NCBI RefSeq assembly: GCF_007989105.1
Contig: NZ_BJVK01000021.1
Span: forward strand, 1 to 36,522
Length of the DNA: 36,522 nt
Origin: Lentilactobacillus kefiri
GTDB lineage: Bacteria; Bacillota; Bacilli; Lactobacillales; Lactobacillaceae
Direction of reading: 5' to 3'
Shown here piece after piece: positions 1 through 10,033 of this stretch (its first letter is position 1; every line of letters begins with the position of its first letter). The notes below the pieces were generated by a model. That model did not search any database. It was not told where the DNA came from and was given only the letters and a program-made list of their open reading frames with translations. A program made the translations under genes and the position numbers.

Positions 1-59
1 TAGTTTCCAGACAGACCCTAGTTAACATGAAAGTTTTTGACGAATCGAGGTCATTAATA

Positions 60-1127
60 TTGAATACTAAAACAAATGAAAATCCGACTAGCGAAACATC
101 AATTCCAACCGAAATGAAGGCTTGGGAAATTGTTAAACCAGGCCCAATCGATGGCGATGTGTCACCGCTGCGTTATACAACCAAACCCGTGCCAGAACCA
201 AAGCGCGGCGAAGTATTGGTAAAAGTCATTGCCTGCGGTGTCTGTCACACTGATTTGCACGTCACCGAAGGCGATCTTCCCGTTCACAAAAAGAACCTGA
301 CACCCGGACATGAAATTGTTGGTCGAGTCGTTAAAATGGGCGACGAAACCCGCCGCTTCAAATTAGGTGATCGAATTGGCATTCCATGGTTGCGTTGGAC
401 CTGCGGCGTATGTGAGTATTGCCGTTCCGGTCGTGAAAATCTCTGCCCTAATTCCTTATATACCGGCTGGGATCATGACGGCGGTTATGCAGAATACGTC
501 ACCGTTCCAGAAGGCTTTGCATACCGAATTCCAGCTCGTTTTGATTCATTAACAGCTGCCCCACTGCTCTGCGCAGGCATTATTGGTTACCGGGCATATG
601 AACGGGCCAACGTCCCTGCAGGTGGTACCTTGGGTCTATATGGATTTGGCGGCTCTGCTCACTTAACTGCTCAAATTGCGATGAAACAAGGCATTCAGGT
701 TCATGTATTGACTCGTGGTGAAGACGCAAAGAAGTTTGCCCTTCAGTTAGGAGTTGCATCCGCTCGTGGAACCTATGATATGCCACCCGTTAAATTGGAT
801 TCGGCAATTAACTACACCCCTGTTGGCGACGTTGTTCCAAAGGCCATGGAAGCTCTCAAGCCAGGTGGCACTTTGGCAATGGCCGGCATTCATTCAACAA
901 ATATCCCACAAATGAGTTATCCATCCCACATTTTCCACGAAAAGAACTTAACCAGTGTTGAAAGTAATACCCGTCGTGATGGCGAGGAATTTCTGACCTT
1001 GGCTGACAGATTGAACATTCATCCTGAAGTCACTGAATACCCATTGGCCAAAGCCGACGAAGCACTTAAGTATATTTCCAAGGGCGATATCCGTGGTGCT
1101 TGTGTATTGCGAGTAAGCAAAGGATAA
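60..1127 (+). CDS. Zinc-dependent alcohol dehydrogenase family protein
   Basis: Medium-chain dehydrogenase/reductase that should interconvert an alcohol and an aldehyde with NAD(P). A GroES-like N-terminal domain carries the catalytic zinc motif CGVCHTDLH and a following GHE. A structural-zinc loop has four cysteines (CGVCEYCRSGRENLC). A Rossmann region follows with LYGFGGSAHL, a variant of the usual GxGxxG. The length is normal for the family. The start is uncertain. An ATG at 27 has no ribosome binding site, whereas the TTG at 60 has GAGG (47-50) nine bases upstream and gives 355 residues. Homology to the family only begins near MKAWEI (114), so either start leaves a short polar N-terminal tail. 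It is a single-gene unit converging on whiA. The substrate cannot be told from sequence. Confidence 0.85.
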   Translation: MNTKTNENPTSETSIPTEMKAWEIVKPGPIDGDVSPLRYTTKPVPEPKRGEVLVKVIACGVCHTDLHVTEGDLPVHKKNLTPGHEIVGRVVKMGDETRRFKLGDRIGIPWLRWTCGVCEYCRSGRENLCPNSLYTGWDHDGGYAEYVTVPEGFAYRIPARFDSLTAAPLLCAGIIGYRAYERANVPAGGTLGLYGFGGSAHLTAQIAMKQGIQVHVLTRGEDAKKFALQLGVASARGTYDMPPVKLDSAINYTPVGDVVPKAMEALKPGGTLAMAGIHSTNIPQMSYPSHIFHEKNLTSVESNTRRDGEEFLTLADRLNIHPEVTEYPLAKADEALKYISKGDIRGACVLRVSKG

Positions 1128-1160
1128 ACGATTTTCAACAATAATTTAATAAGGCATTAA

Positions 1161-1207
1161 AAATGAGGAAGACGACAAAACTTGATGTTTTGTTATCTTC
1201 CTCATTT
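1161..1207. terminator. Bidirectional terminator between adh and whiA
   Basis: A 21-base inverted repeat (1161-1181 and 1187-1207) has two mismatched positions and a 5-base loop. On the - strand the stem runs into five T residues, so it mainly ends the rapZ-yvcK-whiA transcript. It may also stop adh on the other strand. Confidence 0.85.
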
Positions 1208-1233
1208 AAGTACATATAGAATTTTTTAAACGC

Positions 1234-2178
1234 TTATAATTCTGGTTCCAGTCCCTGAGCAAGCTTACCGGCATATTCATTAATCTTTCGCAATCGATGA
1301 TTAACACCGGACTTGGAAATAGGTCCCCCTTCGACGAGATCACCCAATTCTTTCAAGCTGACTTCAGGATGCTTGAGCCGGGCTCTGGCTACTTGTGCCA
1401 ATTTTGGATTTAACTTATTGAGCCCAATCATGTCATCAATCATTTTAATGTTTTCGATTTGCTTACTGGCGGCATTGGCAACCTTGTTCAAATTGGCATT
1501 TTCACAGTTCACCAATCGGTTAACTGAATTACGCATATCCCGGACAATACGGATGTCCTCAAACTTCAGCATCGAACTGGTGGCACCAATCAATTGTAGA
1601 AAATCAGCAATTTTTTCAGCTTCTTTAAGGTAAGTAATATACCCGCTGCGGCGCTGAGTTGTTCGTGCTTTAAGATGATACTTGTTCATCATTTCAGCGA
1701 TCATCTCGTTATGATTTTCATACAGGGAATAAATCTCCAAATGATATCGGGATGTTTCGGGGTTATTGACGGATCCACTGGCTAAAAATGCGCCCCGCAA
1801 ATACGAGCGGATTTGTGAATCTTCCGTGAGCATGTGACTTGGTACCCGTTCAACAATCGAAGCCCCGTCAAATATACCCAAATCATCCAGTAACGAAGTC
1901 GCCTTGTTTTCAACTCGTAAAATATACAGATTGTTTTTCTTTAATTTCATTTTCCGACGAACACTCAGCTCACCGGTAATTCCGTAAAATTTGGAAAGCA
2001 ACTTATACATTCTTCGGGCAATCGCCGGATTCTCAGATGAAACATTCAACACAAAATGATGATTTGAAATTGAAAGGGAACCATTAATCCTAATCAGGGC
2101 CATCAACTCAGCCTTGGCGTTATCCCGGTGAACAGTCAAAGAAGTTAATTCTTTTTTGACTTCACTTGCGTATGACAT
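1234..2178 (-). CDS. whiA: DNA-binding protein WhiA
   Basis: WhiA family protein of 314 residues, the normal length. It combines an N-terminal LAGLIDADG-endonuclease-like fold that has lost nuclease activity with a C-terminal helix-turn-helix (about residues 265-305, containing [11 protein letters not shown] and [12 protein letters not shown]). In Bacillus it affects chromosome segregation and division; in Streptomyces it is a sporulation regulator. It is the last gene of rapZ-yvcK-whiA, a widely conserved Firmicute order, 30 bases after yvcK. The ATG start is preceded by AGGAGGGG at good spacing. Identification rests on family resemblance and gene order. Confidence 0.95.
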   Translation of the reverse strand: MSYASEVKKELTSLTVHRDNAKAELMALIRINGSLSISNHHFVLNVSSENPAIARRMYKLLSKFYGITGELSVRRKMKLKKNNLYILRVENKATSLLDDLGIFDGASIVERVPSHMLTEDSQIRSYLRGAFLASGSVNNPETSRYHLEIYSLYENHNEMIAEMMNKYHLKARTTQRRSGYITYLKEAEKIADFLQLIGATSSMLKFEDIRIVRDMRNSVNRLVNCENANLNKVANAASKQIENIKMIDDMIGLNKLNPKLAQVARARLKHPEVSLKELGDLVEGGPISKSGVNHRLRKINEYAGKLAQGLEPEL

Positions 2179-2208
2179 TTGATCCCCTCCTCTTCTAAAT
2201 TGTGCAGA

Positions 2209-3213
2209 CTATTTATCATCATCCAGTGAGCGACCGATCAGGTTCATCAATTCATCGGCAACTTCTTGACCATTATGAAAGGCACCACGATCTTTCAGCT
2301 CTAAGAAATCCGCTGAAATAACCCGGCAGCCCATGGTACGCAATCCCGCAAAGTCGTGTTTAACCGGCTGCGAAACTTCATTCCACTTCTTGTGATCAAT
2401 ATATTCGGATGGAACTTCTTTAATGTTAACCAAAACGGTGTTAATAAAGTTCATCCCCAAGTGTTGGTTCAATACCCGGACATGATCCGCTTCGGTAAAG
2501 TTTTCAGTTTCACCCTTTTGAGTCATGATGTTACAAATATAAACAATATCTGCGTGAGTCTGACGTAAAGCCTCACCCACATTTTCAATCATTAAATTAG
2601 GTAAAATACTGGTGAACAGGCTTCCGGGTCCCAAGACGATTTGATCGGCATTCATAATTGCGTCGATCACTTGAGAAACAGCTTCCGGTTTATGGGAATC
2701 ATCATTGGTTTCCACCCAGACCCGCTTGATCAGCTTGCCCGCAGCAGTAATTTCTGATTCACCGCTGAGAGTCGTGCCATCACTGAATTCGGCATTCAGC
2801 TCCAACGGTTCGTTGGCAGCCGGATAAATGTGGCCGTCAACATGCAGCATTTTGCTGAGAATTTGAACCGAATCAAAAATTCCACCTTTCATTTCTGAAA
2901 GAGCAGCAATAATCAAGTTTCCTAAAGCATGGCCGGCAAAAAATTGGTCAGAACTCTTGAACCGGTATTGGAACAAATCCAAATACAGTTCAGGCATGTC
3001 TGAAAGAGCCACCATCACGTTTCGGATATCTCCAGGCGGCACAACGTTAATATAATTTCGAAGAATTCCTGAGGAACCTCCATCATCAGCGACAGTGACA
3101 ACTGCCGTGATATCAACATTCCGGTTCCGCAAATTCTTGAGGATAACCGGCAGTCCAGTTCCCCCACCAATCACAACGATCCGCGGCCGGTGAGTATGCA
3201 GTGCATCAAGCAT
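2209..3213 (-). CDS. yvcK: Gluconeogenesis factor YvcK/GlmR
   Basis: YvcK (GlmR/CofD-like) binds UDP-sugars and, in Bacillus, directs carbon into peptidoglycan precursors through GlmS. The N-terminal nucleotide-binding loop reads [17 protein letters not shown]. The later motifs [26 protein letters not shown] and [15 protein letters not shown] are typical. The protein is 334 residues. I place the start at the ATG at 3213: it has AAGGAGG seven bases upstream, while the in-frame TTG at 3216 would be too close. This ATG overlaps the rapZ TGA stop by one base (TGATG), so translation is probably coupled. The short C-terminal tail ends in an acidic stretch. Confidence 0.95.
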   Translation of the reverse strand: MLDALHTHRPRIVVIGGGTGLPVILKNLRNRNVDITAVVTVADDGGSSGILRNYINVVPPGDIRNVMVALSDMPELYLDLFQYRFKSSDQFFAGHALGNLIIAALSEMKGGIFDSVQILSKMLHVDGHIYPAANEPLELNAEFSDGTTLSGESEITAAGKLIKRVWVETNDDSHKPEAVSQVIDAIMNADQIVLGPGSLFTSILPNLMIENVGEALRQTHADIVYICNIMTQKGETENFTEADHVRVLNQHLGMNFINTVLVNIKEVPSEYIDHKKWNEVSQPVKHDFAGLRTMGCRVISADFLELKDRGAFHNGQEVADELMNLIGRSLDDDK

Positions 3214-4097
3214 CAATTACCCTCCTTGGTCTTATGCCGATCAATATCTCTATGAGTAATATTGACCGGATACTTATCTTTCAAATCATTTGCAAGGCGT
3301 TGGGCAATTGCAACTGAACGGTGTTGACCACCGGTACAGCCAATTGCAATTGTCAAACTCGCCTTGCCTTCATTTTTATAACCGGGCAAAGTAAATTCCA
3401 TCATGTCTAAAAGCTTGTTATAAAACTCTTTGGCACCTTCAGAATGCATGACGTAATCTCTTACCGGTTTATCAAGTCCAGTTTTATACCGCATTTTGGC
3501 ATCGTAATACGGGTTGGGCAGAAACCGAACATCCATCACGATGTCGGCGTCCAGCGGCAAACCATACTTGAAACCAAATGACATCACTTCGACATGGAAG
3601 GTATGGGTCTCGTCTGTGGATTCAAAGTTGTGAAAAACCTCTTCTCTTAGTCGACGAGGCGACATATTGGTTGTATCCACCACCATGTCAGCGGCTTTTT
3701 TAACGTTATCGAGCAATTCCCGCTCTTTTTTAATGCCATCAATCACACGGCCATTTCTGGCAAGTGGATGAGCACGACGGGTTTCTTTATAACGGGAAAC
3801 CAGCTTTTGGTCAGATGAATCAAGGAAAATGATGTCAACATTATTGGCGTCACTCTTTCTCAAATCATTGAACATATCAATAACTTCATCATAAAAAACC
3901 TGCGAACGCAAATCCATTACCAACGCAATTTTATTAATATCACGTTCCATATGGATTAATTCTTTAAACTTCGGTAAAAGTGTCGGTGGCATGTTATCAA
4001 CACAGAAGTAGCCCAAATCTTCAAAGCTCTGCATTGCAACAGTTTTACCGGCACCACTCATTCCAGTAATAATAACGAATTGGTTATTTACGGCCAT
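3213..4097 (-). CDS. rapZ: RNase adapter / nucleotide-binding protein RapZ (YvcJ)
   Basis: RapZ/YvcJ family P-loop protein of 294 residues that binds and hydrolyses GTP/ATP. In enterobacteria RapZ regulates GlmS through small RNAs; in Bacillus YvcJ affects competence. Walker A GMSGAGKT is at residues 12-19, a Walker-B-like VVDTTNMS lies in the middle, and the family C-terminal motif [10 protein letters not shown] is present. The reading frame is open for 25 codons upstream, but those overlap the promoter (4130-4158). The ATG at 4097 has AAAGGAAA about seven bases away and is the start. It is the first gene of the rapZ-yvcK-whiA unit and overlaps yvcK by one base. Confidence 0.95.
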   Translation of the reverse strand: MAVNNQFVIITGMSGAGKTVAMQSFEDLGYFCVDNMPPTLLPKFKELIHMERDINKIALVMDLRSQVFYDEVIDMFNDLRKSDANNVDIIFLDSSDQKLVSRYKETRRAHPLARNGRVIDGIKKERELLDNVKKAADMVVDTTNMSPRRLREEVFHNFESTDETHTFHVEVMSFGFKYGLPLDADIVMDVRFLPNPYYDAKMRYKTGLDKPVRDYVMHSEGAKEFYNKLLDMMEFTLPGYKNEGKASLTIAIGCTGGQHRSVAIAQRLANDLKDKYPVNITHRDIDRHKTKEGN

Positions 4098-4129
4098 AAT
4101 GATTTCCTTTCGTATAACGAACTTCAAAC

Positions 4130-4158
4130 AGTATAACATACCGGGCGTGTCATGTGAA
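4130..4158 (-). promoter_or_regulatory. Promoter of rapZ-yvcK-whiA
   Basis: A TTCACA -35 (4153-4158), 17-base spacer and TATACT -10 (4130-4135) read leftward, giving a start near 4123 and a leader of about 26 bases before the rapZ ATG. This is a near-consensus vegetative promoter lying just after the uvrA terminator. Confidence 0.75.
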
Positions 4159-4214
4159 ACCAAGTGAGTCATTAAACCGGCTTTTATGGGCCATTTACGC
4201 TATCACACCATACA

Positions 4215-4249
4215 AAAAGACCATTTCCAAAAATTAAACGGAAATGGTC
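4215..4249 (-). terminator. Terminator of uvrB-uvrA
   Basis: Perfect 10-base inverted repeat (4219-4228 and 4240-4249). On the - strand the stem is followed by CTTTTTG, an intrinsic terminator directly downstream of the uvrA stop. Confidence 0.8.
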
Positions 4250-4266
4250 AACAAATTTTTATAGTT

Positions 4267-7143
4267 TTATTTAGTTGCTTTAACTGCACGTTTCTCAGCT
4301 TGCTTGGTTAACTTCTTATCTCGTTCAAGGACGGGCTTCAAATATTGACCGGTGTAACTTTCCTGAACTTTGCAAAGCTGTTCAGGGGTTCCGGTAGCGA
4401 CGATGTTGCCACCACCGTCACCACCTTCAGGCCCCAAATCAATCAGGTAATCAGCGCTTTTAACAACGTCCAAATTGTGTTCAATGATCAAAACGGTGTT
4501 CCCTTGATCAACCAGCTTTTGAAGAACGCCCAATAAACGACGAATATCTTCACTATGGAGTCCAGTGGTTGGCTCATCCAAAATGTAGAAGTTCTGACCA
4601 TTTGCTTTCTTATGAAGCTCTGAAGCTAACTTCATACGTTGCGCTTCCCCACCGGAGAGAGTTGTTGCGGGCTGGCCCAAATGGACGTAACCTAAACCAA
4701 CATCTTTGATGGTTTGCAGCTTGCGGGCAATCTTTGGGATGGCACTGAAGAAGTCAACAGCCTCATCAACCGTCATATCCAGCACATCAGCAATATTTTT
4801 ACCTTTATACTCAACTTCCAAAGTTTCAGCATTGTATCGCTTGCCATGGCAAACTTCACATGGGACATAAACGTCAGGAAGAAAGTTCATTTCAATCTTC
4901 AAGATCCCGTCTCCATGACAGGTTTCGCAACGGCCACCCTTGACGTTGAAGCTGAAACGGCCCTTTTTAAAGCCCCGAAGCTTGGCGTCGTTGGTATTGG
5001 CAAATAAACCCCGAATGTCATCAAAAACACCGGTGTAAGTCGCCGGGTTGGAACGTGGTGTTCTGCCAATTGGGGTTTGGTCAATATCAACAATCTTTTC
5101 GATATTTTTATAACCGGAAATTGATTTATACTTACCGGGCTTTTCAGAATTATGATTCAGCTTTTGAGCCAATGCTTTTTTCAAAATATCATTGACCAAA
5201 GTTGACTTACCTGATCCGGAAACCCCGGTTACAACGACCATCTTTCCGAGTGGAAAATCAACGGTCAGATTCTTTAAATTGTTTTCCGAAGCACCAGTCA
5301 GGCGAATCTTTTTGCCATTGCCTTTTCGGCGCTTATCCGGAACTGGAATGAAACGTTTGCCAGATAAATACTGGCCGGTAATCGACTCTGGCACCTTTTC
5401 AATGTCTTCAGGTGTTCCAACAGCCATTACCCGGCCACCCTTTTGACCGGCGCCAGGACCAATATCAACAATATAATCAGCGGCTCGCATGGTATCTTCG
5501 TCATGTTCAACAACGATCAGGGTATTCCCCAAGTCACGCATCTTTTTGAGTGACGCAATCAATCGATCGTTATCACGTTGATGAAGGCCAATTGAAGGTT
5601 CATCAAGAATATAGAGAACCCCAGTCAAATTAGAACCAATTTGAGTTGCCAATCGAATTCGTTGGGCTTCACCACCGGATAATGTCCGAGCTGAACGCGA
5701 CAATGTCAGATAATCAAGACCCACGTTTCTTAAGAAGGTTAAACGATCGGTAATTTCTTTAATGATCGGCTTGGCAATCATTGTATCCTGGTCGCCAAAA
5801 GTCAAAGACTTGAAGAAGTTTAATTCAGCAGTCACGTCCAAGGCAGAAATCTGAGCGATGTCTTCTTTGCCGACTTTAACAGCCAAAGCTTTGCGATTAA
5901 GCCTGTAACCATGACAAGTTTGACAAGTAAGCTCAGTCATATATTGGCTGAGATTGTCGCGGGTAAAGTCACTGCTGGTGTTGTGGTATCGGCGATCAAC
6001 GTTGTTGATGACCCCTTCAAATGGGCCGTCAACATCCCTGATTCCACCAAAGTCGCTTTGAAGGACAAAGTGAAATGACTTGGTCTTTGAACCATACAAA
6101 ACAAATTTTTGCTGTGATCGCGGTAATTTGTTGAAAGGAACGTCCATATCAATTCCTTCAGCGTCGCAGACCTGCTTGAGCATATTCGGATACCATTTGG
6201 AGCTAGCGGAGTTCCAAGGAGCTAATGCGCCCGCTGCCAATGTCTTGGTCCGATCAGGGACCACTAAATCCTCATCAACTTCCAGCTTCATCCCCAAGCC
6301 ATCACAGTCCGGGCAGGCACCAAGCGGTGAATTAAATGAAAAGAGTCGTGGCTCCAATTCACCAACGGTAAACCCACAAATTGGACAGGCATAGTGCTCT
6401 GAAAAGATCATTGGATCCCGTTTACCCAAGAAGTCGGCAACGGCGTATCCACCACTTAACCTCAGGGCTGCCTCAAGCGAATCCGATAGCCGGTTATTAA
6501 TGCCGTCTTTAACGATAATCCGGTCAATAATAATGTTAATATCGTGGCTCTTATTTTTATCCAGTTCAGGAACTTCGTCAATGTCATAGGTTTCATCATC
6601 GACTTGTACTCGGACGAAACCTTCACGCTTGATCTTTTCAAAAATCTTCTTGTGCTGACCTTTTTTACCACGAATAATTGGAGATAAAATTTGCATTTTG
6701 GTTCTTTCGGGCAATTTCATCACCTGATCAATCATCTGGTCAACAGACTGACTGGAAATAACCGATCCATCGTTTGGACAGATTGGAACCCCGACTCTCG
6801 CCCAAAGCAAACGGAAATAATCATTAATTTCGGTCACCGTTCCAACTGTTGATCGGGGGTTCTTGGAAGTTGTCTTCTGATCAATTGAAATGGCTGGACT
6901 TAAGCCGTCAATTGAATCAACGTCCGGCTTATCCATTTGTCCCAAAAATTGACGGGCATACGAAGACAGACTTTCAACGTATCTTCTCTGGCCTTCAGCG
7001 TATAGCGTATCAAATGCCAATGAACTTTTTCCAGATCCTGACAGGCCGGTCATGACAACCAGCTTATTTTTTGGGATAGTCACATTAATATTTTTTAAAT
7101 TGTGGGCACGCGCCCCACGGATGACGATCTTATTCATTGCCAA
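4267..7143 (-). CDS. uvrA: Excinuclease ABC subunit UvrA
   Basis: Damage-recognition ATPase of nucleotide excision repair; it loads UvrB onto lesions. It is 958 residues, about the normal size. Two ABC ATPase modules are visible: Walker A GLSGSGKS near the N-terminus and GVSGSGKST in the second half, each with a signature (LSGGEAQRIRLA and LSGGEAQRMKLA). Zinc-binding cysteine pairs include CPIC...CPDC in the first half and CETC...CEVC in the second. The start is a TTG at 7143 with AAAGGAG upstream. The in-frame ATG at 7137, two codons later, is possible but too far from that site. It lies 20 bases downstream of uvrB and is cotranscribed with it. Confidence 0.97.
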   Translation of the reverse strand: MAMNKIVIRGARAHNLKNINVTIPKNKLVVMTGLSGSGKSSLAFDTLYAEGQRRYVESLSSYARQFLGQMDKPDVDSIDGLSPAISIDQKTTSKNPRSTVGTVTEINDYFRLLWARVGVPICPNDGSVISSQSVDQMIDQVMKLPERTKMQILSPIIRGKKGQHKKIFEKIKREGFVRVQVDDETYDIDEVPELDKNKSHDINIIIDRIIVKDGINNRLSDSLEAALRLSGGYAVADFLGKRDPMIFSEHYACPICGFTVGELEPRLFSFNSPLGACPDCDGLGMKLEVDEDLVVPDRTKTLAAGALAPWNSASSKWYPNMLKQVCDAEGIDMDVPFNKLPRSQQKFVLYGSKTKSFHFVLQSDFGGIRDVDGPFEGVINNVDRRYHNTSSDFTRDNLSQYMTELTCQTCHGYRLNRKALAVKVGKEDIAQISALDVTAELNFFKSLTFGDQDTMIAKPIIKEITDRLTFLRNVGLDYLTLSRSARTLSGGEAQRIRLATQIGSNLTGVLYILDEPSIGLHQRDNDRLIASLKKMRDLGNTLIVVEHDEDTMRAADYIVDIGPGAGQKGGRVMAVGTPEDIEKVPESITGQYLSGKRFIPVPDKRRKGNGKKIRLTGASENNLKNLTVDFPLGKMVVVTGVSGSGKSTLVNDILKKALAQKLNHNSEKPGKYKSISGYKNIEKIVDIDQTPIGRTPRSNPATYTGVFDDIRGLFANTNDAKLRGFKKGRFSFNVKGGRCETCHGDGILKIEMNFLPDVYVPCEVCHGKRYNAETLEVEYKGKNIADVLDMTVDEAVDFFSAIPKIARKLQTIKDVGLGYVHLGQPATTLSGGEAQRMKLASELHKKANGQNFYILDEPTTGLHSEDIRRLLGVLQKLVDQGNTVLIIEHNLDVVKSADYLIDLGPEGGDGGGNIVATGTPEQLCKVQESYTGQYLKPVLERDKKLTKQAEKRAVKATK

Positions 7144-7163
7144 TATGCATAATCTCCTTTAGA

Positions 7164-9170
7164 TCACTTAGTCATTTGTCCCTTTAATTCGATAATTGTA
7201 TCACGCAAAGTTGCGGCCTGCTCGAAATCAAGCTTCTTGGCAGCATCCCGCATTTCTTCTGTCAAACGAGCCAGCATATCCTTTTGATCCTTCTTACTCA
7301 TCTGTTCAAAATCACTTTCGACAAAGTCATCCTTTTCGCCGGTATCATCTGAACCTTTGGTGACAGAAATCAATGAACGAATTGGCTTAACAATTGTTTT
7401 AGGTGTAATCCCATGCTTTTTATTATAAGCAATTTGAATCGCTCGACGATGTGCGGTTTCATCAATCGCCGCCTTCATGGAATCGGTAACCGTATCGGCG
7501 TACATAATAACCGCTCCATGCTCATTCCGTGAAGCACGGCCGATTGTTTGAATCAACGACCGTTCGTTACGAAGGAATCCTTCCTTATCGGCATCAAGGA
7601 TTGCGACCAAAGAGACTTCGGGGACATCAATTCCTTCACGCAAAAGGTTGATTCCAACTAAGACATCAAATTTACCCAGACGTAAATCCCGGATAATTTG
7701 GGTTCTCTCAAGGGTCTTAATATCAGAATGCAGATATTTAACTTTGATTCCCAAATCCTTTAGATAATCAGTCAAATCTTCAGCCATTTTCTTGGTCAAA
7801 GTGGTCACAAAGACACGTTCGTGCTTGTCGACCCGTTTATTAATTTCACCAACCAAATCATCCATTTGGCCCATGATTGGTCGAACATCGATCGTTGGAT
7901 CAAGCAATCCGGTCGGCCGAATAACCTGGTGAACGACGTCCTTTGTCTGATCCATTTCGTATGGACCCGGAGTTGCTGACATATAAACAACCTGGTGAAC
8001 GTGCTGTTCAAACTCACTCAGCGTTAAAGGACGGTTGTCCAGGGCACTGGGAAGTCTGAAACCGTAGTTAACCAGTTGCTGTTTTCGAGCCTGGTCACCA
8101 TTGTACATCCCACGGATTTGCGGCATGGTTTGATGAGATTCATCCACAACCAATAAGAAATCATCGGGGAAGAAGTCTAAAAGCGTAAATGGTGGCTGTC
8201 CCGGCTTTCGACGATCCATAAATCTTGAATAATTTTCAATTCCGCTGGTGTAACCCATTTCACGCATCATTTCGATATCGTAAGTTGTTCGCTGCTTCAA
8301 TCGTTGGGCTTCCAGCAACTTGCCTTCTTTTTCAAACTTGGCAACTTGTTTTTCCATTTCGTCTTTGATTTCCGGCAGTGCGACGTTCATGACATCATCA
8401 CTGGTCAAAAAGTGGGTGGCCGGAAAGATCGCAATATGATCCCGATCACCGATTACTTCACCGGTCAAGGTATCAATCTCACGGATCCGATCAATTTCAT
8501 CACCAAAGAACTCAATTCTAAATGCATGTTCATCCCAAGATGCTGGAAATACTTCGACAACATCTCCATGGACCCTAAAACGACCACGTTGAAAATCAAT
8601 ATCATTTCGATCATATTGGATATCAACCAACTGGCGCAAGAAGTGATCCCGTTCAATTGTCTGACCAACCCGCAATGAAACCACGTGATTTCGATATTCG
8701 GTTGGATCACCTAATCCAAAGATTGATGATACAGATGCAACAACGATCACATCGTTTCTTTCAAGCAATGAGCTGGTTGCGGAATGTCGCAATTGATCAA
8801 TTTCATCATTGATTGATGAATCCTTTTCAATGTATGTGTCACTGGAAGGAACATAAGCTTCTGGTTGATAATAATCATAATAACTGACGAAGTACTCAAC
8901 GGCATTGTGGGGGAAAAATTCTTTAAACTCACCATAAAGTTGACCAGCCAAGGTTTTATTGTGCGACAAAACAAGGGTTGGCTTGTTGACCTGGGCAATG
9001 ACGTTGGAAATTGTAAATGTTTTCCCAGTCCCAGTAGCACCCTTTAAAATCTGAGCCTTTTTGCCTTCATTGATGCCAGCCACCAATTTCTTAATGGCGT
9101 CCGGTTGGTCACCAGTTGGCTTATATTTTGATACCAAATCAAATTTTCGATCTTCTTCACGTTCAATCAA
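7164..9170 (-). CDS. uvrB: Excinuclease ABC subunit UvrB
   Basis: UvrB is the central helicase-like factor of nucleotide excision repair. It verifies damage handed over by UvrA and recruits UvrC. The 668 residues include Walker A GATGTGKT near the N-terminus, the beta-hairpin region with [11 protein letters not shown] that grips one strand, the DESHQ motif II, and helicase motif VI region [11 protein letters not shown]-terminal UVR domain of about 35 residues (ending [18 protein letters not shown]) binds UvrC. Translation starts at TTG (9170) with GGGGGAG seven bases upstream. It is the first gene of uvrB-uvrA and lies behind a promoter with a LexA-type box. Confidence 0.97.
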   Translation of the reverse strand: MIEREEDRKFDLVSKYKPTGDQPDAIKKLVAGINEGKKAQILKGATGTGKTFTISNVIAQVNKPTLVLSHNKTLAGQLYGEFKEFFPHNAVEYFVSYYDYYQPEAYVPSSDTYIEKDSSINDEIDQLRHSATSSLLERNDVIVVASVSSIFGLGDPTEYRNHVVSLRVGQTIERDHFLRQLVDIQYDRNDIDFQRGRFRVHGDVVEVFPASWDEHAFRIEFFGDEIDRIREIDTLTGEVIGDRDHIAIFPATHFLTSDDVMNVALPEIKDEMEKQVAKFEKEGKLLEAQRLKQRTTYDIEMMREMGYTSGIENYSRFMDRRKPGQPPFTLLDFFPDDFLLVVDESHQTMPQIRGMYNGDQARKQQLVNYGFRLPSALDNRPLTLSEFEQHVHQVVYMSATPGPYEMDQTKDVVHQVIRPTGLLDPTIDVRPIMGQMDDLVGEINKRVDKHERVFVTTLTKKMAEDLTDYLKDLGIKVKYLHSDIKTLERTQIIRDLRLGKFDVLVGINLLREGIDVPEVSLVAILDADKEGFLRNERSLIQTIGRASRNEHGAVIMYADTVTDSMKAAIDETAHRRAIQIAYNKKHGITPKTIVKPIRSLISVTKGSDDTGEKDDFVESDFEQMSKKDQKDMLARLTEEMRDAAKKLDFEQAATLRDTIIELKGQMTK

Positions 9171-9215
9171 AATGAAACTCCCCCTGACCTAAAACAGTAC
9201 AGTGCAATCCAACAT

Positions 9216-9253
9216 AAAAAGGCTGCAAGCAAAATCATGTTTTGTTTCAGCCC
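9216..9253 (-). terminator. Terminator-like hairpin between the SOS promoter and uvrB
   Basis: On the - strand GGCTGAAACAAAA pairs with TTTTGCTTGCAGCC (one bulge, one mismatch) around a 5-base loop, followed by TTTTTATG. It can end transcripts of the upstream HD gene. It also lies about 8 bases downstream of the predicted uvrB start site, inside the uvrB leader, so it could attenuate the repair operon. Confidence 0.6.
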
Positions 9254-9265
9254 ACTATCAACGTT

Positions 9266-9294
9266 ATTTTACCATACGAACATACTTTCGCCAA
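9266..9294 (-). promoter_or_regulatory. uvrB promoter with LexA (SOS) box in the spacer
   Basis: TTGGCG -35 (9289-9294), 17-base spacer and TAAAAT -10 (9266-9271), read leftward. The 14-base sequence 9277-9290, CGAAAGTATGTTCG on the - strand, matches the Bacillus-type LexA/DinR box CGAACATATGTTCG at 12 positions. It fills the spacer, where a bound repressor would block polymerase. This fits known SOS control of uvrBA in Firmicutes. The promoter lies just past the stop of the HD gene. Confidence 0.7.
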
Positions 9295-9297
9295 TGA

Positions 9298-9948
9298 TTA
9301 TTCCTTCGAATGATCTTCCTTTTTCAAAACTTTCCGGGTCAGTTTTCTTAATTTCTCCTGAGTGGTGAAGTTTTCTGCCAACATGTCAGGGATAACCTTG
9401 GTTAATACGTACTGGACACAGTGCATATCTCGAAATTGCAACATGGTTGACAAACTTTCCTTATACATTTCGGGATAGACCTCTTCAGGATTTCCTTTTT
9501 GAATTTCGCCAAACGATTCGTATAACAGATCCACCTTATCGGCAACCGCTAATATCCGGCCTTCCAAGGTGTCATCTTTTCCTTCTGACAGACGTCTTCG
9601 GTAAGCATCTTGAAATTCACTGGGAATTTCATTTTGGACAAAATTCTCAGTCAATTTATCGTCAACGTCAGCCAACATTTTTCTTAAAACCGGTGTCGCA
9701 TACTTTACAGGCGTCTTGATATCACCAATGAAGCGTTCGGTATAATCGTGGTTCAGCGCTTTTTCATATAAAGATCGCCAATTTACGTTTTCACCGGCAT
9801 TTTCTTCGACATCACCTAAAAATTGGGCAATTTCTGCCACTTTAAATGAATGCGCCGCAACAGAATGCTGTTCAAACTTAAAGTACCCTGGTGCCCGGTT
9901 AATTAATTCCAGTTCGTCCAAACTTTCCAAATATTGATGCATACCCAT
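9298..9948 (-). CDS. HD-domain phosphohydrolase, YfbR-like (possible 5'-deoxynucleotidase)
   Basis: HD-superfamily metal-dependent phosphohydrolase of 216 residues. Metal ligands are visible: H33 in QHSVAAHSFKVAE, H67-D68 in NHDYTERFIGD, and a later aspartate in LAVADKVDLL (about residue 137). The HSVAEHS/HD-x-(S/T)E pattern resembles E. coli YfbR, a 5'-deoxynucleotidase, but the substrate here is an inference. The ATG at 9948 has GGGG seven bases upstream. It sits between trxB and uvrB with terminator-like hairpins on both sides and no clear promoter of its own, so it may depend on readthrough from trxB. Confidence 0.8.
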   Translation of the reverse strand: MGMHQYLESLDELELINRAPGYFKFEQHSVAAHSFKVAEIAQFLGDVEENAGENVNWRSLYEKALNHDYTERFIGDIKTPVKYATPVLRKMLADVDDKLTENFVQNEIPSEFQDAYRRRLSEGKDDTLEGRILAVADKVDLLYESFGEIQKGNPEEVYPEMYKESLSTMLQFRDMHCVQYVLTKVIPDMLAENFTTQEKLRKLTRKVLKKEDHSKE

Positions 9949-9973
9949 CTTTAATCCCCATCCTTTTCACACC

Positions 9974-10018
9974 AAAAGGGGCCGTTGACAAAACAAACGT
10001 TTAGCCACGGCCTCCTTT
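9974..10018 (-). terminator. Terminator after trxB
   Basis: A 12-base imperfect inverted repeat (9974-9985 with 10007-10018) and an inner GTTT/AAAC pairing. On the - strand it ends in CCCCTTTTGG, ahead of the HD gene. Confidence 0.65.
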
Positions 10019-10033
10019 CAATAAAATATTTAA

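Noticed and set aside
1313-1633. 106-codon open frame antisense to whiA
   Set aside because: Overlaps a well-conserved gene and has no independent support.
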